DNA of 64,000 nt from Spisula solida. Taxonomy: Eukaryota; Mollusca; Bivalvia; Venerida; Mactridae. Below the pieces are notes generated by a model that worked only from the letters and a program-made list of their open reading frames with translations, was not told where the DNA came from and did not search any database. The stretch lies in contig OX365962.1 in the NCBI GenBank assembly GCA_947247005.1, forward strand, positions 7,723,201 to 7,787,200, given 5' to 3'. The position numbers were made by a program, and so were the translations under genes. Below, in pieces: positions 62,401-64,000 of the stretch; the stretch's first letter is position 1; every line of letters starts with the position of its first letter.

Positions 62401-63704
62401 GTACATACATGTAACCCTAGGAAAAATACACTAAATTGCAAACAAAATACCGGATATTTGCCCTGAAGCGAAAAAACTTTAATAAGCAATCCATCGAATA
62501 CATGTAGATATTCGCACCTTTGCATACGTAAAATTGCTCAGAAAATTAAACACCTGTTTTGTTAATCATTAATTAACGGTTTATAATGGACGACCACAGT
62601 AAATATTAGCACTGAAGGTAATAAACCGAAGCACCTCGTCCGGGTCATAACGTACATCGACAACCCCACCAAAATACTGTTGTCTAGTTCATTACGTACA
62701 GTTACATGTTTAGTGATTTAAGAACCATTTCATCAATATATACATATATATCAGGCCTCAACAAATATTTTTAAAAGCACTCGTCCTGCAATATAGACAA
62801 AGAAGAAAACCCAAAAATCTTACTTGTCCTGCTATATAAATAAAGAAGGAAGATATTGTGCAGGACGAGCGGACAAGTGGATTCATTGAGGCCTGTATAT
62901 AAATAATCATATATATGTATCTACTGGTATCAAGTCACTGAAAGCATTATAATATCCCGTTATAATATATTACAGGCCTGGTAATTAGCAATTAATCTCA
63001 GGCCTGAAATCCCAGTTGTAAAGCCTGAAATTCTATTTTTCAATATACACGAAGAAGGAAAATACAGGATTGAAAAACCTGAAATCAGGCATTGGGCCTG
63101 AAAAATACCAGGCCTGATATTATAATATAAGTATACCTTCCCTTTTATTGTAAGGCAACGTCTAGGCCATGATAATCCCTTACATAATGACGCGAACCTC
63201 TCAAGTTGTCATTCCTAATAGGTGTTACATGCAACCTCTTTGTCTCCCCTTAATTGCTGAGCCGAGCATATATGTGTGCCCCACCCGGATATGAACCCGG
63301 GTCACCAGATTAGACGGCAAGCGCGCTAACCATTGAGCTACGGAGGCACACTCACGTTATTCAACTTGTCTGCTAATACGCATAGACAACCAATTTCAAT
63401 TTCAGACAGTTTTCTGGGTGATCTTCACATGCAGGTTTGACCATAGAGTCTGAGGGTATATATATGCTACAGTTACTTTCGTTGAATACTCTTATCAATA
63501 AACTTCTCAAAAATAAATCACTATAAACTAACATTATAAGAATATTTGTAAAATAAATTCTCATCAAATTCTCAAAAGAATAAAACTCTTAAAACTTACG
63601 CCGGATATTTTAGTCGGTAAATACATGCCGAACGGACGGTATATGGAGTATGGCGAGTACCCCATCCGCCGGTACCAGCTGGAGTGGCCTCCCCTGTCCA
63701 CCAT
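25030..63704 (-). CDS. TCF4/12: E-protein (class I bHLH) transcription factor gene, coding span of 17 exons
   Basis: E proteins bind E-boxes (CANNTG) in the nucleus as homodimers or as partners of tissue-specific bHLH factors such as achaete-scute, atonal, MyoD and twist. Exons read on the minus strand encode, in order, [34 protein letters not shown], the AD2 core [39 protein letters not shown], a Lys/Ser-rich linker with a VKSE sumoylation-type motif, the basic region [24 protein letters not shown] plus HLH, and [18 protein letters not shown]. All introns begin GT and end AG, and all junction phases match. Summed lengths (1668 nt) give 555 aa, shorter than long vertebrate isoforms (roughly 650-700 aa) because this first exon lacks AD1. 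Long-isoform 5' exons, if present, lie beyond the right edge. Which vertebrate paralogue it resembles most cannot be decided; a single invertebrate orthologue is expected. Confidence 0.95.
25357..25481 (-). CDS. TCF4/12: E-protein exon encoding the [17 protein letters not shown] tail
   Basis: 125 nt, acceptor TTTCTGCAG, donor GTAAAG, phase 1 in and 0 out. With the preceding G it encodes [18 protein letters not shown], an almost invariant extension after helix 2 in E proteins. It continues [20 protein letters not shown], then VGPK. The conserved tail is strong proof of orthology. Confidence 0.97.
25752..25897 (-). CDS. TCF4/12: E-protein helix-loop-helix exon
   Basis: 146 nt, acceptor TATTTCAG, donor GTCAGT, phase 2 in and 1 out. 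It encodes [20 protein letters not shown], then [20 protein letters not shown] and TSLESQVR. Helix 1 ([13 protein letters not shown]) is canonical. The loop and following residues ([18 protein letters not shown]) diverge from the usual MCQ(L/M)HLKSDKPQTKLLIL. LQQAV and the Val after RER resemble vertebrate E12 more than E47. Only one HLH exon was found, so exons A and B would share it. Confidence 0.95.
26533..26592 (-). CDS. Candidate alternative basic-region exon B
   Basis: 60 nt, acceptor TTTTGTATATAAG, donor GTAATA, phase 2/2 exactly as exon A. It encodes (G)[20 protein letters not shown]. It can therefore replace exon A and join the same HLH exon (..[13 protein letters not shown]). It keeps RRQANN-RER but has Asp for the Ala of NNARER and a different lead. 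The exon A/B contrast recalls the vertebrate E47/E12 pair ([10 protein letters not shown] versus EEKDLRDRERR). Use of exon B would alter DNA binding. A decayed duplicate is the alternative, but an open frame, phase and both splice sites argue against it. Confidence 0.65.
27170..27417. mobile_element. hAT-like MITE family B copy
   Basis: Begins CAGGAGTCCTACTGAGGC and ends near GTAAGACCCCT; internal AATGCCCAATCCTGA and GACCATAACTTTGTCAATT. Lies in the intron between basic exons A and B. Confidence 0.75.
28185..28265 (-). CDS. TCF4/12: E-protein basic-region exon A (E47-like)
   Basis: 81 nt, acceptor CTTTGTAG, donor GTATTT, phase 2/2. It encodes [20 protein letters not shown], then ANNARER. It matches the vertebrate [25 protein letters not shown]: an acidic lead followed by the DNA-binding basic region. 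The conserved NN..RER residues, including the Glu that reads the CA of the E-box, are all present. The helix-loop-helix follows in a separate exon. Confidence 0.96.
28690..29210. repeat. ~104-bp satellite, about five copies
   Basis: Unit holds ATCTTAATTCTAATTTAGTA, CAGTATCAATTTAATGAATA and TTCTATTTATAGAATC. Intronic, between basic exon A and copy 3 of the repeated exon. Confidence 0.9.
29687..29983. mobile_element. Inverted-repeat MITE related to the 60.3 kb foldback
   Basis: Ends CAGGGCTGGTATTC and GAATAACCACCCCTG, imperfect inverted repeats. The GG(T)GGT(T)ATTC ends match those of 60332-60483. Confidence 0.55.
30031..30075 (-). CDS. TCF4/12: E-protein repeated exon, copy 3 (45 nt, diverged)
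   Basis: Acceptor ATTTTTAG, donor GTAAGC, phase 2/2. It encodes (G)[15 protein letters not shown], the older, diverged member of the trio. It leads directly in frame into the basic-region exon (..[15 protein letters not shown]). It replaces the vertebrate [16 protein letters not shown] lead-in; I know no vertebrate equivalent of SSGGLLGAS here. Confidence 0.82.
30618..30665 (-). CDS. TCF4/12: E-protein repeated exon, copy 2 (48 nt)
   Basis: Acceptor TATTTTAG, donor GTAAGC, phase 2/2. It encodes (G)[16 protein letters not shown]. The only residue change from copy 1 is H to Y at the second position. Both lie in intron sequence made of repeated 'AAGGTCA..GGTCAAGGTCACAGTT' runs, which may have promoted the duplication. 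Confidence 0.8.
31015..31062 (-). CDS. TCF4/12: E-protein repeated exon, copy 1 (48 nt)
   Basis: Acceptor TATTTTAG, donor GTAAGC, phase 2/2. It encodes (A)[16 protein letters not shown]. It differs by only a few bases from copy 2 at 30.6 kb, and the flanking introns are also alike, so the pair arose from a recent ~400-bp tandem duplication. Phase-symmetric, so it can be skipped or repeated without breaking frame. Confidence 0.8.
31556..31570 (-). CDS. TCF4/12: E-protein microexon, 15 nt
   Basis: GAAACAGGAAGATGC lies between a CGTTTCAG acceptor and a GTAAGT donor, phase 2 in and 2 out. Across junctions it contributes R-K-Q-E-D-A. Both splice sites are near consensus and the phases fit on both sides, so it is more than a chance match. 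Skipping it would also keep frame, because it is 15 nt long and phase-symmetric. Confidence 0.7.
31641..31900. mobile_element. hAT-like MITE family B copy
   Basis: CAAGGGTCCTACTGAG to TTGTATGACCCCTG, flanked by ATCTAT / ATCAAT, close to a 6-bp target duplication. Confidence 0.75.
32190..32315. repeat. ~42-bp tandem repeat, three copies
   Basis: ACACCATCCCTAAAATTTAT with GCTAGGGC repeated; immediately left of exon 9. Confidence 0.85.
32367..32514 (-). CDS. TCF4/12: E-protein exon 9 (Lys/Ser/Glu-rich linker)
   Basis: 148 nt, acceptor CTGTAG, donor GTAAAT, phase 1 in and 2 out. It encodes [20 protein letters not shown], then [19 protein letters not shown] and [10 protein letters not shown]. 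It is analogous to the vertebrate [22 protein letters not shown] linker. VKSE fits the psi-K-x-E sumoylation consensus, a site type seen in the same linker of vertebrate E proteins. The basic PPSKRS end could add to nuclear localisation. Confidence 0.88.
32572..34549. mobile_element. hAT-like MITE family B copy split by a later insertion
   Basis: The left part (32572-32754) and right part (34473-34549, ending TGTGACCCCTG) together match a full family B MITE. Flanks GTAAAT / TTAAAT. The interruption is the 1.7-kb element at 32755-34472. Confidence 0.75.
32755..34472. mobile_element. 1.7-kb nested inverted-repeat DNA element
   Basis: Perfect 13-bp termini CAGGGCTCTACAA, 5-bp duplication CAACT on both sides. 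Subterminal GGACAACTCTA repeats occur at both ends. The CAGGG start recalls hAT elements. A 160-codon open frame (33497-33979) shows no recognisable transposase. Confidence 0.85.
34682..34757 (-). CDS. TCF4/12: E-protein exon 8
   Basis: 76 nt, acceptor TTTTTCAG, donor GTAAGT, phase 0 in and 1 out. It encodes [20 protein letters not shown], then QKSLK. It corresponds roughly to the vertebrate MPPGLQGQSVSSGS linker; identity is weak, so the call rests on splice signals, phase and position. Confidence 0.82.
34930..35340 (+). repeat. Family C repeat interrupted by a family B MITE
   Basis: Family C sequence (TTTTCTGTGTTCGGCTGATT AA) resumes at GTTGAGTGCAACCTTCC after the insertion at 35040-35295 (CAGGGGTTCTACTGAGGC to AGAACCCCTG; ATTAA/TTTAA duplicated). 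Confidence 0.75.
36309..36393 (+). repeat. ~40-bp direct repeat, two copies
   Basis: GCTCGGTTCAATAGACACC, CAAGGCCCTACAGAATGT twice in tandem. Confidence 0.9.
36394..38145. other. Intron sequence, nothing further recognised
   Basis: Part of the exon 7 to exon 8 intron. The 89-codon Ser/Gln-rich frame at 36953-37222 lacks splice sites in phase with the gene and is on the opposite strand. Confidence 0.5.
38146..38379. mobile_element. Mariner-type MITE, 234 bp
   Basis: Termini CAGGGTGTCAAAAAAGTTTG TTCTCAA and the reverse complement with one mismatch, flanked by TA. A (TA)n run follows at 38380-38421. Confidence 0.85.
39858..40200 (+). mobile_element. Truncated family A MITE fused to a (GGAC)n repeat
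   Basis: Begins CAGGGGTGCCAACAGAGCC as in family A, but at about 40060 switches to TGAGCAAAATCCTGCCAAAA and GGAGTTGCGTCCACAAGAA, the module also found at 55.05 kb. The right MITE terminus is missing. Confidence 0.6.
41205..41404. mobile_element. hAT-like MITE family B copy, internally deleted
   Basis: CAGGGGTCATCCCTACACC to TTGTAGGACCCCTG; lacks the ACTGAGGC..AATGCCCAATCC part of other copies. Confidence 0.7.
42416..42448 (-). CDS. Candidate 33-nt exon duplicated from the end of exon 7
   Basis: Phase 0/0 stretch encoding [11 protein letters not shown], preceded by CCAAG and followed by a GTAAGG donor. It copies the exon 7 end [11 protein letters not shown], and the similarity runs into the intron (both continue GTAAGG then TTTTCTAG), so it arose by tandem duplication of about 150 bp. 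Inclusion keeps frame and adds 11 residues. The upstream pyrimidine tract is poor, so it may be a non-functional duplicate. Confidence 0.35.
42568..42774 (-). CDS. TCF4/12: E-protein exon 7 ([12 protein letters not shown] exon)
   Basis: 207 nt (69 codons), acceptor TTTTCAG, donor GTAAGG, phase 0/0. It opens [20 protein letters not shown], a hallmark of E proteins (vertebrate [18 protein letters not shown]). It continues with a low-complexity Gly/Met/His/Pro segment ([18 protein letters not shown].., then SGHVESPHM). The conserved helix is used in protein contacts in vertebrate E proteins; the Met/Gly tail looks lineage-specific. Confidence 0.95.
42865..43132. mobile_element. hAT-like MITE family A copy
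   Basis: Perfect CAGGGGTGTCAA / TTGACACCCCTG termini; AGTGAT duplicated on both sides. Confidence 0.88.
43890..44154. mobile_element. hAT-like MITE family A copy
   Basis: CAGGGGTGTCAA to TTGACACCCCTG, flanks CTTATA / ATTATA. Confidence 0.88.
44291..44368. repeat. Foldback hairpin, diverged copy
   Basis: GTCCCTTTGGCGCAACAATG.. and ..TTATTGTGCCAAAGGGAC pair with few mismatches; related to the perfect hairpin at 51402-51464. Confidence 0.85.
45503..45562 (-). CDS. Candidate cassette exon resembling the HEB alternative insert
   Basis: 60 nt open in phase 0/0 between an acceptor-like CCAATAG and donor GTAATG. It encodes [20 protein letters not shown]. It lies between exon 6 (..GPLHSL) and exon 7 ([18 protein letters not shown]..) and is clearly homologous to the start of exon 7. 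The vertebrate HEB/TCF12 cassette at the same place begins KNRVEQQL and ends FLKDVCEQ, as I recall it. The shared initial K, the D-A and L-(R/K)-D..E pattern, and the position suggest the same exon. Inclusion would keep frame and add 20 residues. The polypyrimidine tract is weak, so use is unproven. Confidence 0.6.
46200..46495 (+). repeat. Bivalve repeat family D copy
   Basis: AACAAGACATGTTTGTAAAA, ATGCCCCCATAGCAGCC, a degenerate GACCAACC run in place of (GGAC)n, then TATGGGGGGCATAA. Confidence 0.65.
46785..47196 (+). repeat. GCTCACCTG repeat hit by a family A MITE
   Basis: Outer repeat: GCCAAGTGGCCCTTTATCGC TCACCTGAG at left, CACAGGTGAGCTAAAAC at right. MITE at 46840-47098 (CAGGGATGTCAA to TTGACACGCCTG) with an exact ATATAA duplication. 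Confidence 0.8.
48180..49690 (+). repeat. ~147-bp tandem array, about ten units, in a GCTCACC/GGTGAGC frame
   Basis: Starts AAGAGGGCCCAAAGGGCCCT AGGTCGCTCACC. Units contain GACCTAGTTTTTGACCCCAG ATGACCCAATATC and AGATGATCATTGTGAC. Ends GGACGGACGGACG..GATCACAAAAGCTCACC..GTGACAGGTGAGC. Intronic (exon 6 to 7 interval). Confidence 0.93.
50106..50878 (+). repeat. 26-bp minisatellite, about 30 copies
   Basis: Unit AATAAACATATCAACATCTG AATGAT with CATCTGA / TATCTAT variants interspersed. Confidence 0.97.
51171..51360 (+). repeat. ACAGTACAACCTCT repeat element
   Basis: Begins ACAGTACAACCTCTGTAGAA and ends in the reverse, GAAGAGGTTGTACTGT; a compact inverted-repeat element. The same end occurs at 39.83, 44.55 and 59.6-60.05 kb. 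Confidence 0.7.
51402..51464. repeat. Perfect 23-bp-arm hairpin
   Basis: TTGGCGCAACAAGGTTGTAT CTC and its exact reverse complement around a 17-base loop. Confidence 0.95.
52043..52119 (-). CDS. TCF4/12: E-protein exon 6
   Basis: 77 nt, acceptor TTTTCAG, donor GTAGGT, phase 1 in and 0 out. It encodes [20 protein letters not shown], then GPLHSL. The end matches the vertebrate SSPNYEGPLHSL, which sits immediately before the [17 protein letters not shown] segment and, in HEB, before the alternative 24-residue insert. Confidence 0.92.
52128..52375. repeat. ~34-bp degenerate tandem repeat next to exon 6
   Basis: AATCATCCAATCAAATT and TCTTTTAAGTAAGAA repeated about seven times, starting just upstream of the exon 6 acceptor. 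Confidence 0.85.
53510..53728. repeat. 21-bp minisatellite, about ten copies
   Basis: Unit CGGTACACAACCAAAATTTAG (with CAGTACAC, CAACACAC variants). Because the period is a multiple of three, long stop-free frames arise on the minus strand (repeating FWLCTAK and NFGCVPL), but they lack any other coding sign. Confidence 0.95.
53898..53976 (-). CDS. TCF4/12: E-protein exon 5 (end of activation domain 2)
   Basis: 79 nt, acceptor TTTTTCAG, donor GTACGT, phase 0 in and 1 out. It encodes [20 protein letters not shown], then SPSPMT. This is nearly residue for residue the vertebrate [22 protein letters not shown], completing AD2. The exon sits just right of a 21-bp minisatellite in the following intron. 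Confidence 0.95.
54010..54650 (+). repeat. Two (GGAC)n-type interspersed repeats
   Basis: Left one: TGCACTTCTCCTAGTTGCC, ACCAAGTTTCAAGCCAATACC, GGATGGAAGGATGGACGCA. Right one: AAGTCCCCTACC to GGTAGGGGACTAAAAA with GACGGACGGACTGACTGACG inside. Confidence 0.65.
54681..54872 (-). CDS. TCF4/12: E-protein exon 4 (start of activation domain 2)
   Basis: 192 nt (64 codons), acceptor TTTCAG, donor GTAAGT, phase 0 both sides. It begins [20 protein letters not shown] and ends [22 protein letters not shown] and QPGDxLGKALAS are strongly conserved in E proteins. The latter is the helix of the loop-helix activation domain AD2, which in vertebrates contacts coactivators. The domain continues in the next exon. 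Confidence 0.95.
54930..55165 (+). repeat. (GGAC)n interspersed repeat
   Basis: CAAATATACCCCCGCCGGCA, TGAGCGAAATCCTGCCAAAA, GGAGTTGCGTCCACAAGAAT, then (GGAC)n; shares its middle with 40.06-40.15 kb. Confidence 0.7.
55515..55676 (+). repeat. 46-bp minisatellite, about three copies
   Basis: Unit AGGGGAGTTAACTCCAGACA GAGAACCTGAGTGGAGAGTA GCAGCA, nearly exact. Confidence 0.95.
56030..56262 (-). mobile_element. tRNA-derived SINE
   Basis: On the minus strand the head has A-box TGGTCGAGTGG and B-box GGTTCGAATCT. The tail includes AGCGTTTTTCAGTGTTTCCC-like sequence and CCTAGC..end. Related copies: 58.90-59.08 and 14.04-14.10 kb. Confidence 0.75.
57735..58090. repeat. ~43-bp minisatellite, about seven copies
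   Basis: Unit CTATCATTGAATTGGTGAAC ATTGTAATAGTAGGTCTTTT CAA with variants. Confidence 0.95.
58362..58501 (-). CDS. TCF4/12: E-protein exon 3
   Basis: 140 nt, acceptor TTTACAG, donor GTAAGT, phase 1 in and 0 out. It encodes [16 protein letters not shown].. and ends [12 protein letters not shown]. The DG..PWS..G start and the LHPHE end are typical of E proteins (vertebrate DGHHSSDPWSSSSGM .. SLHPHERL). Ser/Pro/Gly-rich and presumably disordered. Confidence 0.93.
58900..59075 (-). mobile_element. SINE copy, head truncated
   Basis: Minus strand GGTCCCTGATTCGAAAC-like B-box, then the 56.1 kb tail (GGTTTCCAACCAGTTTGTC on the plus strand, GTGTATAGCACAGATACATAC). Confidence 0.65.
59400..59496 (-). 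CDS. TCF4/12: E-protein exon 2
   Basis: 97 nt between a TTTTCAG acceptor and a GTAAGT donor, phase 0 in and 1 out. It encodes [15 protein letters not shown], then [17 protein letters not shown]. This matches the vertebrate E-protein segment VYAPS..DYNRDSPGYPSSKP..FFM in order and spacing. It is the first exon shared by short and long isoforms in vertebrates, so it should be present in all products of this gene. Confidence 0.93.
59660..60045. repeat. 50-bp minisatellite, about seven copies
   Basis: Unit GAGCTGCTCTGGAGAGGTTG TACAGGGGGCTGCTCTAGAG AGGTTATACT, two ~25-bp halves, nearly identical copies. Derived from the end of the ACAGTACAACCTCT element that starts at about 59.58 kb. Confidence 0.96.
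60332..60483. mobile_element. Foldback MITE, 152 bp
   Basis: CTGGGGTGGTATTCAATATT GATCTTA pairs with TAAGATCAATATTGAATACC ACCCCTG; the interior continues with AAGGATAAGGACAACCAATCA / TGATTGGCTATCCTTATTC. Confidence 0.88.
61829..62094. mobile_element. hAT-like MITE family A copy
   Basis: CAGGGGTGTCAA to TTGACACCCCTG; flanks AAATTA / AAATGA. Confidence 0.88.
62752..62894. mobile_element. Short inverted-repeat MITE
   Basis: CAGGCCTCAACAAAT at left and TTCATTGAGGCCTG at right, with GCACTCGTCCTGCAATAT / ATATTGTGCAGGACGAGC also pairing inside. Confidence 0.8.
62973..63118. mobile_element. Short inverted-repeat MITE
   Basis: CAGGCCTGGTAATT and AAATACCAGGCCTG at the ends; internal CAGGCCTGAAAT / ATTGGGCCTGA pairing. 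Confidence 0.75.
63277..63348 (-). tRNA. tRNA-like sequence, 72 nt (probably SINE head or pseudogene)
   Basis: On the minus strand TGCCTCCGTAGCTCAATGGT TAGCGCGC starts the unit. The T arm CCGGG-TTCATAT-CCGGG is perfect, and the acceptor ends TGCCTC / GGGGCA pair in six of seven positions. The D arm has one mismatch, and the anticodon stem (CTTGC / TCTGG) does not pair well, so an active tRNA is doubtful. Confidence 0.45.
63600..63704 (-). CDS. TCF4/12: E-protein exon 1: alternative first coding exon (35 codons)
   Basis: The ATG at 63704 opens [20 protein letters not shown].., ending ..MYLPTKISG before a GTAAGT donor, phase 0. The same frame has a stop (TAA) 10-12 bases upstream, so translation must start within this exon. 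It joins exon 2 at VYSPG, the same junction where vertebrate TCF4-A and HEBAlt short isoforms join their own first exon (ending in ..YYNGK) to VYAPS. This N-terminus therefore replaces activation domain 1. Upstream sequence to 64000 shows no clear TATA box. A non-coding 5' exon is possible: an acceptor-like TTTAAG lies just upstream. Confidence 0.8.
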
Positions 63705-64000
63705 CGGTGATAGTTATGGTATAACTTTTAACTTAAATCCAATAAAGAAACGAATACAATATTTTGCACACTTTCAAAATCCAACAATGCTCATTCCTAC
63801 GTAGATCACATAACAAAAGTAAAGTTTTCGCAAAACATTGCAAGTTTTGAAAATTTTTGTTAATTTCCACAAATCAAGAATTAATTTTCTTCCTTTCTGC
63901 TGTCAAAATGCTTGTTTTGACAAAGATCACATAGCATTATAAACATTTTCACAAAACATCGTGATTTTTATTTTTTGCAAAAAAAATTGTCGTAAATTTC
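63705..64000 (-). promoter_or_regulatory. Possible internal promoter / 5' UTR of the short isoform
   Basis: Sequence immediately upstream of the alternative first exon. No clear TATA or initiator stands out. The assignment rests only on the need for transcription to begin here or at a nearby non-coding exon. Confidence 0.25.

Noticed and set aside
63277..63348. A functional tRNA gene
   Set aside because: T arm and acceptor pair well, but the anticodon stem does not; kept as tRNA-like only.

Overview
The window is nuclear DNA of an animal, most likely a bivalve mollusc. It is AT-rich, intron-dense and crowded with small DNA transposons, tRNA-derived SINE pieces, minisatellites and the 'GCTCACCTGTCAC...GTGACAGGTGAGC' / (GGAC)n repeats that I know from bivalve genomes. 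No bacterial operon, rRNA or CRISPR is present. The species is inference; I cannot name it.

The main content is one gene on the minus strand from about 63.7 kb down to about 25.0 kb. It encodes a class I bHLH E protein (TCF4/TCF12/TCF3 in vertebrates, daughterless in flies). I assembled 17 coding exons by eye from splice sites. Every junction is phase-compatible, and the exon lengths sum to 1668 nt, giving 555 codons plus a stop with no internal stop codon. The order is: an alternative first coding exon (35 codons) without activation domain 1; the VYSPGPDDY and PHE regions; the AD2 region ([16 protein letters not shown]); the [12 protein letters not shown] exon; a Ser/Lys-rich linker; a 15-nt microexon; three homologous 45-48 nt exons; the basic region; helix-loop-helix; and the [18 protein letters not shown] tail. 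Three further exon-like copies carry good splice sites in the right phase: a cassette at 45.5 kb resembling the vertebrate HEB 'ankyrin-like' alternative exon, a second basic-region exon at 26.5 kb, and a 33-nt duplicate of an exon tail at 42.4 kb. The locus therefore looks built for many isoforms.

Left of this gene (1-25 kb) there is little conventional coding sequence. Two minus-strand exons at 11.1-12.3 kb look like the 5' end of an unrecognised coiled-coil protein gene. The rest is mobile DNA: a 1.3-kb TA-flanked inverted-repeat element with an internal palindrome (3.46-4.77 kb), a mariner-type non-autonomous element (12.58-13.57 kb), and a broken Penelope-like element 3' end (GIY-YIG endonuclease remnant plus a hammerhead-ribozyme-like motif) at 15.9-16.7 kb. 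The Penelope remnant directly abuts one arm of a ~1-kb inverted repeat pair whose other arm is at 22.0-23.2 kb.

The E-protein introns hold two hAT-like MITE families (CAGGGGTGTCAA and CAGGGGTCCTAC termini, with about 5-6 bp target duplications), a 1.7-kb element nested inside one of those MITEs, several foldback elements with near-perfect hairpins, and many minisatellites (periods of about 21, 26, 31, 43, 46, 50, 53, 104 and 147 bp). All calls were made by eye. Splice sites, isoforms and repeat family names are untested.
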